Positions 1 through 6,658 of a DNA stretch of 10,982 nt are shown here, one piece after another (position 1 is the stretch's first letter; each line of letters begins with the position of its first letter). The stretch is taken from positions 1-10,982 of the forward strand of contig JAEOTI010000661.1 in NCBI GenBank assembly GCA_016839955.1, given 5' to 3'. The notes under the pieces were generated by a model. It worked only from the letters and a program-made list of their open reading frames with translations. It did no database searches and was not told the origin of the DNA. The DNA comes from Candidatus Hodarchaeota archaeon (GTDB lineage Archaea > Asgardarchaeota > Heimdallarchaeia > Hodarchaeales > YT1-057). Made by a program: the position numbers and the translations under genes.

Positions 1-975
1 AATTGTGCTTCAATCCATTTTCCTACAGGTCTTGTCTTTCCTTCACTTATTATGAATAAAATGAATGCACAAAAACCTTCTCGAGTATTTGCCGCATTTA
101 ACCTCCCAATAACATTTTGGTTCTCTGGTTTAATGCGTAGATTTGGTAGAATATCTTCAAAATTTATGGATTTAACTGGTTTGGGAATGCCTTTTTCAGG
201 GACGTGGGATTGCTTTTTTGAAATGAATAAACTTGGTCTTGAGTTTATAGGAGCAAATTCAGGTAATATTTTTGACTCGTCTTATTCATACCAATTCTAT
301 AATTATAAATTGCACAAACGTGCAATGGTTTCTTTTCAAATGCGTTCAAATGATCTAAAATTTGGAACTGGAATTGGATGTGCCGCTATTCGTACAAATA
401 AGGAATGCAATATTAAAGATTATATACCAGGGGGATTCATTACAAAAATTGATAAAAATTGGGGGAAAAAAGCTATCTTGGATTTAAATGAAATTCCGTC
501 ACAGGAGCTATACTATAAACATGCTCAAGAGTCTTTGTATATGGATGTAGCTCATCCTTATTGTGTGATAGATCCAGAATTAGGTGATGAAAACCGAATT
601 TATTGCATAGGAGCTAATCCCCAATTCAAGGCAGCAATGTGTTCAATTCCAGATCAAGTTCTTGAAAAGAACCGGAAAAAGAAAATTTCTGCTGTTTTGG
701 GCTACCAAACAGGAAAGCAATTGATTGATTTTGTTGGGAATAAAATTAAATCAATTATAGAAAGCGCTAGTATAAATAAACCAGAATTTGCTTTTGTATT
801 TGATTGTGTAAATTGTATGTTAGCATTGGGTCACCGTTTCAAGTATATTCCTCAGCAAATTCATGAAGTACTAGGCGATACGCCTTATTTGGGGATTGCG
901 GCGGGAGGAGAAATAATATCTAATCCTTATCCTATTGCTAACATGAGTATGACCTCTTTAGTAGCTGGTTCTTAA
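1..975 (+). CDS. FIST-domain signal-sensing protein, 5' partial
   Basis: This is the C-terminal 324 codons of a FIST-domain protein. FIST (FIST_N plus FIST_C) is a predicted sensory domain that binds small ligands and is often linked to signal transduction. The reading frame has no stop back to base 1, so the ATG at 52 is only the first internal Met and the true start lies upstream of the window. The first half matches the end of FIST_N ('EFIGANSGNIFDSS', then a long beta-rich stretch, around residues 65-140 counted from the ATG). The last 70 residues are typical FIST_C: 'AFVFDCVNCMLALGHRF', then 'LGDTPYLGIAAGGEII' and 'NMSMTSLVAGS'. No membrane segment, kinase or GGDEF partner domain is visible, so within the visible part it is a stand-alone soluble FIST protein. 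The ligand is unknown. The family call is fairly sure; the role is not. Confidence 0.82.
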   Translation, partial: NCASIHFPTGLVFPSLIMNKMNAQKPSRVFAAFNLPITFWFSGLMRRFGRISSKFMDLTGLGMPFSGTWDCFFEMNKLGLEFIGANSGNIFDSSYSYQFYNYKLHKRAMVSFQMRSNDLKFGTGIGCAAIRTNKECNIKDYIPGGFITKIDKNWGKKAILDLNEIPSQELYYKHAQESLYMDVAHPYCVIDPELGDENRIYCIGANPQFKAAMCSIPDQVLEKNRKKKISAVLGYQTGKQLIDFVGNKIKSIIESASINKPEFAFVFDCVNCMLALGHRFKYIPQQIHEVLGDTPYLGIAAGGEIISNPYPIANMSMTSLVAGS

Positions 976-1073
976 TTTTAAACCTTAATGACAAATCTAG
1001 CATTTCTATTATTTTTAATAACCGATTTAACAGAGCAAACGAATATATATCCAAAGGTTATTTAATAGCGACA

Positions 1074-1083
1074 TTTATAAATA
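1074..1083 (+). promoter_or_regulatory. Candidate TATA box, distal, for thioredoxin
   Basis: TTTATAAATA matches the archaeal TATA consensus. It would place a transcription start near 1105 and give a leader of about 215 bases. Background AT content is high, so a chance match is possible. Confidence 0.3.
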
Positions 1084-1150
1084 ACCTTTACTTATTAATT
1101 ATATAGATATAATTTCATTTTTGGGAGATCAGTAATCGACAACATTCGAA

Positions 1151-1158
1151 TTTATATT
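1151..1158 (+). promoter_or_regulatory. Candidate TATA box, proximal, for thioredoxin
   Basis: TTTATATT is preceded by a purine-containing CGAA that could serve as a BRE. The predicted start is near 1180, with a leader of about 140 bases. It is an alternative or additional promoter to the box at 1074. Confidence 0.35.
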
Positions 1159-1305
1159 GCCAGTTACTAACAAACAATCATATTTGAAAGATACAAGTGA
1201 TTTATCAAGTATGATTCAAAACAAACTTCAAGATATTTAACAACTGAAGGCATTACAGAGGCTAAACACTTCGTGGTTCAAAAACAATAAAATAATTAGT
1301 CAATC

Positions 1306-1310
1306 AAGGA
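1306..1310 (+). promoter_or_regulatory. Shine-Dalgarno site supporting the TTG start of thioredoxin
   Basis: AAGGA lies 10 bases before the TTG at 1321. No comparable site precedes the later in-frame ATG codons near 1366, so it favours the upstream TTG as start. Confidence 0.5.
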
Positions 1311-1320
1311 AGCAATCTAA

Positions 1321-1737
1321 TTGGACATTGACAAAGAATTAGATGAAATTCTTAAACGAAAGGCGATGGAAATGGTTGAACAAATGCAATCAAGTATTAA
1401 CGTACCCGGAAAAATTATAGAACTAACCTATGATAGTTTAAAAGAAATAGTAGCGAACTCATCTGTACCTGTGTTCATTGACCTTTGGGCACCCTGGTGT
1501 GGTCCATGTCGAGCTGTCGCTCCAATTATGGAACAACTAGCTAAGGAATACGGAGATAAAATTCAATTTACCAAGTTGAACATGGAGGAATACCCAGCTG
1601 TTGGGGAAGAATTTAAGGTTATGTCTATTCCAACGTTTCTAATGTTTAAGGATGGAAAATTAGCAACACGATTCATTGGTGCGATGCCAAAACCAAAATT
1701 TAAAGCTCAAATTGATAAGGTCTTAAAAGACGAATAA
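1321..1737 (+). CDS. trxA: Thioredoxin
   Basis: Cytosolic thiol-disulfide oxidoreductase of the thioredoxin fold, 138 residues. The active site WAPWCGPC lies at residues 56-63 (redox Cys60 and Cys63). The cis-proline loop 'MSIPTF' has Pro104, and the fold closes with 'FKDGK...FIGAMPK'. The protein begins with a charged, probably helical extension of about 28 residues before the first strand ('KIIELTYDSL'), so it is longer than minimal thioredoxins of about 105 residues. The TTG start is chosen because a stop codon lies directly before it, AAGGA sits 10 bases upstream, and the extension reads as coherent amphipathic helix. The partner reductase is not in the window. A T7 tract 39 bases past the stop, inside the end of the convergent gene, probably terminates it. 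Confidence 0.92.
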   Translation: MDIDKELDEILKRKAMEMVEQMQSSINVPGKIIELTYDSLKEIVANSSVPVFIDLWAPWCGPCRAVAPIMEQLAKEYGDKIQFTKLNMEEYPAVGEEFKVMSIPTFLMFKDGKLATRFIGAMPKPKFKAQIDKVLKDE

Positions 1738-1761
1738 ATTAACTAAGAGGATTCAGAGATT

Positions 1762-2826
1762 TTAATGAAATTGCATTTTTTTATCCTCAATAATTACAAC
1801 CATTCCTGTGAAGGGTTTTAGTAGCTTGAGATGGGTATTTTTTTGAAGCAATTGTAGTTGTACTTCAATATCTTGAGTACTAAACCGTCTAGAGAAATGA
1901 ATCGGTATTATAATTTTTGGATCCTTATAGAGATGATTCATCTCTGAAATCACTTGAATAAGGGAACTATGGTTATGAAGGTGATATTTTTCGTTATAAT
2001 CGAGATAAGAGGTTTCATGAATTATTATATCAGCTGAATTACAAAATTTAAGGAGATCATGGTCAAGGGGTGTATCTCCGGTATAAACGACCGAAGTTTT
2101 ACAGGTTGTAAATATTTCTGATTTAAAAATACGGTTTTCGTTCGTAACGAGAAAACCATTTCTTCTTATTCTCCCCAATTTTTTACCTGAATTTACTCCT
2201 AGTTCATCTGCTTTTACTTGGTTTAATTTTTCCTTTATATGTTCTATAAGAAAGCCATAAGACTTTCCAGATTCTCCTTCTCCCCAGTTAATCTCTATTG
2301 TCTGTTTAAGTTCGTCTCTATGCACTTTTGGTAGTAAGACTTCATGTTTAGTAGCTACTGCTGTTATAGTATAGTTATCATCAATTAAGATTTTTTGCCC
2401 CGGTGATACTGGATGGATTTTGGCAAATTGAAACACTTGAGGTCCAAAAATAGTCTCTAAAAGGTTAACTAAGCGATTTACAGATTTTTCTGGAGCATAT
2501 ATTTGATATGGTTTTTGAATTCTATAGTCATATTCGAGCATTTGAGCTCGATGTAAAAGATGGGGTAATCCTATCCAATGATCATAGTGTAAATGAGTTA
2601 AAAAGATATGTTCTAGCTTTGAAAAGGTTGGATGTCCATATTTTGAAAGTACTCTTTGTCCTAAAATGTCACTAACTTCAGATTTCCAACGGTCTCTTAA
2701 TCTTTCGAAACAAGATATAATTTCAGATCCCACATCAAATAAAAACTTATTATCAATGAGAATAGACGTTGTTCCCTCCTTTGCGTCAGGTACAGTTCCT
2801 CGGATTCCTAAAAAAGCAATCAGCAT
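1762..2826 (-). CDS. RNase Z-like metallo-beta-lactamase-fold hydrolase
   Basis: A 354-residue MBL-fold enzyme with a full set of likely metal ligands. These are the HxHxDH motif 'THLHYDH' (His78, His80, Asp82, His83), His161, Asp251 in 'VVYTGDT', and His310 in 'PIHFSRRF'. The order and spacing follow tRNase Z, the nuclease that trims tRNA 3' ends: there is an 'IIIHETSYLD' segment, an HSS near residue 286 where RNase Z has HST, and a central segment at about 205-222 ('DELGVNSGKKLGRIRRNG') that aligns with the RNase Z flexible arm. It differs from classical RNase Z in three ways: HYDH instead of HGDH, no Pro in the arm's GP motif, and an insertion of about 25 residues after His161. It could therefore be the cell's tRNase Z or a divergent paralogue. 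It lies 27 bases downstream of the GTPase gene on the same strand and is probably co-transcribed with it. ATG start. Confidence 0.85.
   Translation of the reverse strand: MLIAFLGIRGTVPDAKEGTTSILIDNKFLFDVGSEIISCFERLRDRWKSEVSDILGQRVLSKYGHPTFSKLEHIFLTHLHYDHWIGLPHLLHRAQMLEYDYRIQKPYQIYAPEKSVNRLVNLLETIFGPQVFQFAKIHPVSPGQKILIDDNYTITAVATKHEVLLPKVHRDELKQTIEINWGEGESGKSYGFLIEHIKEKLNQVKADELGVNSGKKLGRIRRNGFLVTNENRIFKSEIFTTCKTSVVYTGDTPLDHDLLKFCNSADIIIHETSYLDYNEKYHLHNHSSLIQVISEMNHLYKDPKIIIPIHFSRRFSTQDIEVQLQLLQKNTHLKLLKPFTGMVVIIEDKKMQFH
1776..1782 (+). terminator. Poly-T terminator after thioredoxin
   Basis: A run of seven T on the plus strand starts 39 bases after the thioredoxin stop codon. Archaeal RNA polymerases terminate at such U tracts without needing a hairpin. 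It lies within the 3' end of the convergent MBL-fold gene. Confidence 0.45.
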
Positions 2827-2853
2827 TAACTAAAACCTACTAACATCCTAATT

Positions 2854-3648
2854 CTATCTTTTTAATGGTCGTTCGAAATATTCGAATTTTCCATCAAGGA
2901 ACTCTCGAATAATCATTCTTGCAGTTTCATTAAGATCAAAGGAACCACTAGATCTTAGTTTTCCACGAATCTGAGCTATATACGAAACTAATGAGTCAAT
3001 ATCTTCTTCAAGTTGGTTCTTTGATAGCTGATATCTTTCTAATAACCCTTTAGTGTGATGTTTCTTTATCCTTTCAAGAATAAAATGAAGAGAATTTAAT
3101 GGATCCTCAATTTTTTCAACAGGAACAGCTCCCACAAAAATTTTCAAATCGAAAGGTAAATCATCAATTGGGGAAAGACCGGGAGTATCATATACCATAA
3201 TTTTTTCAGAAATCCGGAACATCTGAATGTGACGAGTAAAACCCGATTTTGGACTTGTGGGAGCGCTATGGCGACCTTTAAGAACATTAATAAGAGAACT
3301 TTTTCCAGTATTTGGGATTCCTACAATACAAACCTTTGATTCCTTTCCATGACTGATTTCTTGAAGCTTAATACGAAATTGTTTTGTTCCTAGACGTTTT
3401 CGAGAGGAAATATAAACAGAAGGAGCAATTTTACTTAATTTATCCCGCCAAGCTTTATTAATTGGTCGAGGAACTAAATCACACTTATTTAGACAGAATA
3501 TCAAAGGTTTGTTCTGCTTGAAAACAAATGACTCAACTTTATCTGATCTAGTGAGGTCTGGAAAACGAGCATCTAGGACTTCAACGGCAATGTCAGAATT
3601 TTTGATAACTCTATTGACTAATCGTTGCTCTTTTCGACGCCTTTGCAT
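2854..3648 (-). CDS. Circularly permuted GTPase, YlqF/RbgA-like (ribosome assembly type)
   Basis: A 264-residue GTPase with motifs in permuted order G4-G5-G1-G2-G3: NKCD at 54-57, 'SSRK' at 81-84, the P-loop 'GIPNTGKSS' at 110-118, a candidate switch Thr138, and DTPG at 154-157. The N-terminal 'VLDARFP' (24-30) is the DAR motif typical of the YlqF/YawG family. Members of this family (RbgA in bacteria, Nog2/Lsg1 in eukaryotes, and archaeal homologues) act in maturation of the large ribosomal subunit, so that is the inferred role. The C-terminal 100 residues are helical and charged. The ATG start is preceded by a GGGGAT-type ribosome site about 5 bases upstream. It is the first gene of a probable two-gene unit with the RNase Z-like gene, which fits an RNA/ribosome maturation theme. 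Confidence 0.88.
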   Translation of the reverse strand: MQRRRKEQRLVNRVIKNSDIAVEVLDARFPDLTRSDKVESFVFKQNKPLIFCLNKCDLVPRPINKAWRDKLSKIAPSVYISSRKRLGTKQFRIKLQEISHGKESKVCIVGIPNTGKSSLINVLKGRHSAPTSPKSGFTRHIQMFRISEKIMVYDTPGLSPIDDLPFDLKIFVGAVPVEKIEDPLNSLHFILERIKKHHTKGLLERYQLSKNQLEEDIDSLVSYIAQIRGKLRSSGSFDLNETARMIIREFLDGKFEYFERPLKR

Positions 3649-3947
3649 TTAAATCCCCACTATAAAATCAAATATCATAATTTTTTGAGTACTGTTTTTT
3701 AGACAAATGTATTATTGAGCTTTTTGAATAATTTCTTCAAATATGGAACAAAAAAATCAGAAAATCGTTCTACATGAAAGATAATATCAGTTTCAGATAA
3801 AGCGAAAGACATTAGATAACAGTTTTTATGGTTACTAATCAGTTAATCCGTTGAAGAATTAGTAGAAACAGTGTTTTTCGCACGTTTTTACCTAGTTCAT
3901 TACATATACACCCTTTGGACATCCGTTAAACTGGTGGACATAAGATA
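3649..3947. promoter_or_regulatory. Divergent promoter region between the GTPase gene and atpB
   Basis: This AT-rich gap of 299 bases separates the divergently transcribed GTPase gene and atpB. Candidate TATA-like elements include TACATATAC (3901-3909) for atpB and an AT stretch at 3661-3680 for the minus strand. No gene or RNA was recognised in it. Confidence 0.45.
3933..3938 (+). promoter_or_regulatory. Shine-Dalgarno site of atpB
   Basis: GGTGGA lies 9 bases before the ATG at 3948 and matches the archaeal 16S anti-SD core GGTG. It supports this ATG as the start of atpB. Confidence 0.55.
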
Positions 3948-5384
3948 ATGGTAATAAAAGAATCCCATTCTCAAAAAAGGATCTATCAAACAGTTGATTC
4001 TGTTAGTGGTCACCTTCTCTTTGTTAAGAATACAAGAGACGTTTCTTATGGAGAAATTGCACAAGTACAAACTCCAGATGGAGAGATAAGAACAGGTCAA
4101 ATATTAGAAGCAGCGTCAGATATGGCTGTACTTCAGGTTTTTGAGGGAACTTCGGGATTAGATACAACAAAAACGCGTGTTCGGTTTCTTGGTGAAACAG
4201 TAAAATTAGCAGTCTCACAGGATATGATTGGTAGAGTTTTCACCGGTTCTGGTCAAATTGCGGACGGTGGACCAGATCTAATCGCAGAAGATAATATTGA
4301 AATTCATGGGAACCCAATAAATCCATATGCTCGAGAGTTTCCACGTGAATTTATTCAAACTGGAATATCATCGATTGATGGTTTGAATACATTAGTCCGT
4401 GGACAAAAACTTCCTTTATTTTCTGGATCAGGACTTCCACATAATCAAGTAGCGGCTCAGATTGCACGTCAAGCTAGTTTATTAGGTGAAAAAGAAGAAT
4501 TTTCAGTTGTGTTTGCTGCGATGGGTATTACAGCTGAAGAAGCTCGATTTTTTAGAGACGATTTTGAACGAACAGGTGCTTTAGAGAAAGTAATCCTTTT
4601 CTTAAATCTTGCAGACCAACCAGCTGTCGAACGATTAATCACTCCTAGAATGGCTCTTACTGCTGCAGAATTTTTAGCCTATGAATATGATATGCATTTG
4701 TTGGTGATTCTTACAGACATGACTAACTATGCAGAAGCATTGAGAGAGATTTCCGCAGCAAGAGAAGAAGTACCTGGAAGAAGAGGGTATCCAGGCTATC
4801 TCTATACTGATTTAGCCACTATATATGAGAGAGCAGGTCGGATTAAAGGGAGAAATGGTTCAATTACTCAGATGCCAATTCTCACTATGCCATCAGATGA
4901 TATTACTCATCCAATACCGGATCTCTCAGGGTATATTACTGAAGGCCAACTAATTGTTGATCGTGGTTTGCATCGAAGAGGAATTTATCCCCCTATTGAT
5001 CCACTTCCTTCACTGAGCCGCTTGATGCGGGAAGGAATTGGTAAGAATCGTACTCATGTTTGTCATAAAAGTGTATCGGACCAACTCTATGCAGGTTATT
5101 CCCATGGACGTTCACTACGTGATTTGGTCGCTGTTGTAGGCGAAGAAGCTCTTTCAGATATTGATCGAAAATACCTTGTTTTTGCTGATCGATTCGAAAA
5201 TGAGTTCCTAAGACAAGGCTATGAAGAAGATCGGAGTATTTTCGATACTCTTGAACTTGGTTGGGATTTACTAACTGATTTACCCGAGGGTGAGTTGAAA
5301 CGAATTCCCCCAAGGATGTTGGATGCTTATCATCCTAAGAATAGGGACCTAAGATTGTCTATTGAAGATCCGGAGCCTGAATAA
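3948..5384 (+). CDS. atpB: A/V-type ATP synthase subunit B (non-catalytic)
   Basis: The 478-residue regulatory B subunit of the membrane-attached A1 (V1) sector, which alternates with catalytic A subunits in the hexamer. The N-terminal beta-barrel covers about 10-85. The degenerate P-loop '[10 protein letters not shown]' (158-167) replaces the GxxxxGKT of catalytic subunits and is diagnostic for B. Other signatures are '[20 protein letters not shown]' (276-295) and '[13 protein letters not shown]' (348-360). The C-terminal helical domain ends near 460, followed by a short acidic tail. The length is normal for the family. In most archaea atpB lies between atpA and atpD in one operon. Here it has its own upstream region, and a convergent Roadblock gene follows 43 bases after the stop, so it is transcribed alone. 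The ATG start has a GGTGGA ribosome site. Confidence 0.97.
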   Translation: MVIKESHSQKRIYQTVDSVSGHLLFVKNTRDVSYGEIAQVQTPDGEIRTGQILEAASDMAVLQVFEGTSGLDTTKTRVRFLGETVKLAVSQDMIGRVFTGSGQIADGGPDLIAEDNIEIHGNPINPYAREFPREFIQTGISSIDGLNTLVRGQKLPLFSGSGLPHNQVAAQIARQASLLGEKEEFSVVFAAMGITAEEARFFRDDFERTGALEKVILFLNLADQPAVERLITPRMALTAAEFLAYEYDMHLLVILTDMTNYAEALREISAAREEVPGRRGYPGYLYTDLATIYERAGRIKGRNGSITQMPILTMPSDDITHPIPDLSGYITEGQLIVDRGLHRRGIYPPIDPLPSLSRLMREGIGKNRTHVCHKSVSDQLYAGYSHGRSLRDLVAVVGEEALSDIDRKYLVFADRFENEFLRQGYEEDRSIFDTLELGWDLLTDLPEGELKRIPPRMLDAYHPKNRDLRLSIEDPEPE

Positions 5385-5427
5385 CCTTAAAAATGAAAAT
5401 ATATCTAAAATTTGAGTATATTACCTT

Positions 5428-5826
5428 TCAACCCAAAACTTCTGCGACCTTTTGTGCTACAACTCCTAGATCGTGAAAGATCAGCCCTAATTTAACTGTT
5501 TTTCTGGCACTAACTGTAACGACAGCTTTATTGCTCGCTGCAACAGAAATAAGATAACCATCATTGCCTTCTACCAAAATTCGAACAAGTTCACCCCGAC
5601 CAACTTCCATCATAGCTCGTTCTCCTAAACTAAGCATTGCGGCGGTCATAGCTGCTACTCTTGTATCATCAACATTATTTGGAAGCACAGCAGGATAATG
5701 AGTGATAGGCAATCCTTCCATAGAAACAATTGCAGAAGCTTCAATTCCTGCAAGGCGAGAGGAAAAGTTCTCTAATATTTCTGTAAGCTGATTACTTCGG
5801 TCCTCAAAGGCAGCATCGTCTAACAA
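5428..5826 (-). CDS. Roadblock/LC7-domain protein
   Basis: A single Roadblock/LC7 domain of 132 residues. These small alpha/beta proteins dimerise and act as scaffolds or GTPase regulators (MglB, LAMTOR and dynein light-chain relatives). Visible signatures are a first helix (8-26), the strand pair 'ASAIVSMEGLPITHYPA' (31-47), the long helix 'RVAAMTAAMLSLGERAMMEV' (56-75), then 'ELVRILVEGNDGYLISVAA' (79-97) and the final strand-helix 'KLGLIFHDLGVVAQKVAEVL'. The start is TTG: a TGA lies three codons upstream in frame, and AGGAG (5838-5842) sits 11 bases before the TTG. No Ras-like GTPase gene is adjacent, so the partner is unknown. It has its own TATA box and leader, and it converges on atpB. 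Confidence 0.88.
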   Translation of the reverse strand: MLDDAAFEDRSNQLTEILENFSSRLAGIEASAIVSMEGLPITHYPAVLPNNVDDTRVAAMTAAMLSLGERAMMEVGRGELVRILVEGNDGYLISVAASNKAVVTVSARKTVKLGLIFHDLGVVAQKVAEVLG

Positions 5827-5837
5827 CGGCGATCAAA

Positions 5838-5842
5838 CTCCT
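5838..5842 (-). promoter_or_regulatory. Shine-Dalgarno site for the TTG-started Roadblock gene
   Basis: AGGAG on the minus strand lies 11 bases before the TTG at 5826. It is the only plausible site and helps fix this non-ATG start. Confidence 0.5.
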
Positions 5843-5886
5843 AGGGACAATATTCAAATGGAAATGTATAGTCACGAGTGGTCTGA

Positions 5887-5902
5887 ATGACTTTTTAGTC
5901 AT
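5887..5902 (-). repeat. Inverted repeat in the Roadblock gene leader
   Basis: ATGACT and AGTCAT are separated by four bases, a perfect 6-base stem. It falls just downstream of the transcription start predicted from the TATA box at 5935-5943, so it could be an operator dyad or a leader hairpin. No function is shown. Confidence 0.35.
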
Positions 5903-5934
5903 CCTATTTTTAAAAAATAGATATCGATTTTTAT

Positions 5935-5943
5935 CTTTTATAG
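5935..5943 (-). promoter_or_regulatory. Candidate TATA box for the Roadblock gene
   Basis: CTATAAAAG on the minus strand is a good archaeal TATA match. It predicts a start near 5912 and a leader of about 85 bases before the TTG at 5826. Confidence 0.45.
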
Positions 5944-6053
5944 AGGTAGGTACAATTTTTCTCAAATAACCATCTGAAAGAAAAAAAAAAAGTAAAATTG
6001 ATTCCTTATTCATTATCTTTAAGGATTATTTCACAAATAATTAGACAAAATAA

Positions 6054-6629
6054 TTGCTGGTAAATAATTTGACGTCAAAAGTTCCTTCAGAAAGCAAAAT
6101 TATCCGTCTTTTTATGGATCAAAATGTAAATCCTGATATTATGTTCCATTGTATTCAGGTGTCGATGAAAGCAACAGAACTGGCTGAAAAAATAAATATG
6201 AGTGCCCAAAACGTAGATACTGCTCTTTGTACCATTGGGGGCCTTTTACATGACGTTGGTAGAATTAAAACCCATACAATTTTTCATGGTTTGGAAGGAG
6301 CAAAAATCATTCGAAAGAAGAAATGGCCAGAATCATTAGCTTTGATAGCAGAACGCCATATTGGTGGAGGAATTTCACAAAAAGAAACAATTGAATTGGG
6401 TTTTCCTGCAAAGAATTATTTACCAGTTACTTTAGAAGAAAAAATTGTGTGTTATGCAGACAAACTGTTTATCTATACTTATGATGACCAAAATAGAATA
6501 ATTGAATGGAAAGAAGTACAAAGTTGTTTAATGGAAGTTGATAAATTAAGAAAACGGTTAGGTGGGGGACATTTAGCACCAGATCGCCTTTTGAATCTCG
6601 AAAAAGAACTTAAGCCTCTATTTTCTTAG
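6054..6629 (+). CDS. HD-domain phosphohydrolase, archaeal uncharacterised (TIGR00295-like)
   Basis: A 191-residue HD-superfamily protein, expected to be a metal-dependent phosphohydrolase. Likely metal ligands in family order are His32 ('MFHCIQVS'), His66-Asp67 ('GGLLHDVGRIKTH'), His78 ('IFHGLEGA'), His102 ('ERHIGGG') and Asp136 ('VCYADKLF'). The 'AERHIGGGISQKE' and 'LPVTLEEKIVCYADKL' blocks resemble the archaeal family I recall as TIGR00295; substrate unknown. The start is uncertain. TTG at 6054 has no clear ribosome site, and TTG at 6069 is an alternative. The ATG at 6114 would cut into the first helix that precedes His32, so it is less likely. It is followed 29 bases later by coaC on the same strand, so the two may be co-transcribed, although no functional link is obvious. 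Confidence 0.85.
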   Translation: MLVNNLTSKVPSESKIIRLFMDQNVNPDIMFHCIQVSMKATELAEKINMSAQNVDTALCTIGGLLHDVGRIKTHTIFHGLEGAKIIRKKKWPESLALIAERHIGGGISQKETIELGFPAKNYLPVTLEEKIVCYADKLFIYTYDDQNRIIEWKEVQSCLMEVDKLRKRLGGGHLAPDRLLNLEKELKPLFS

Positions 6630-6645
6630 GCCAAAAAAAAAGATC

Positions 6646-6650
6646 GGAAG
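6646..6650 (+). promoter_or_regulatory. Shine-Dalgarno site for the TTG-started coaC gene
   Basis: GGAAG lies 8 bases before the TTG at 6659. That TTG gives the glycine-rich flavoprotein N-terminus directly, as in the family, so the start is well supported. Confidence 0.45.
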
Positions 6651-6658
6651 TAATAATT

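Larger units (their letters stand above)
976..1320. other. Intergenic region upstream of thioredoxin
   Basis: This 345-base gap is very AT-rich and has no credible gene. It holds two TATA-like boxes (1074-1083 and 1151-1158) that could drive the thioredoxin gene and would give leaders of roughly 140-215 bases. Short open stretches (for example 1138-1240) have no start codon and no recognisable similarity. No tRNA, box C/D motif or repeat was found. Confidence 0.6.

Noticed and set aside
52..975. FIST gene starting at the ATG at 52
   Set aside because: The frame is open to base 1 and the FIST_N domain would be cut, so the Met is internal and the gene is partial.
1138..1290. Short overlapping open stretches upstream of thioredoxin that could be a decayed gene
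   Set aside because: They are under 35 codons, have no start codon and no recognisable similarity, and joining them would need a frameshift.
4993..5313. Minus-strand 106-codon frame inside atpB
   Set aside because: It is a shadow of the strongly supported atpB reading frame, with no family resemblance.
5804..6013. Minus-strand 69-codon frame in the divergent gap upstream of the first Roadblock gene
   Set aside because: It covers the TATA box and leader of that gene, is Lys/Phe-rich from A/T runs, and resembles nothing known.
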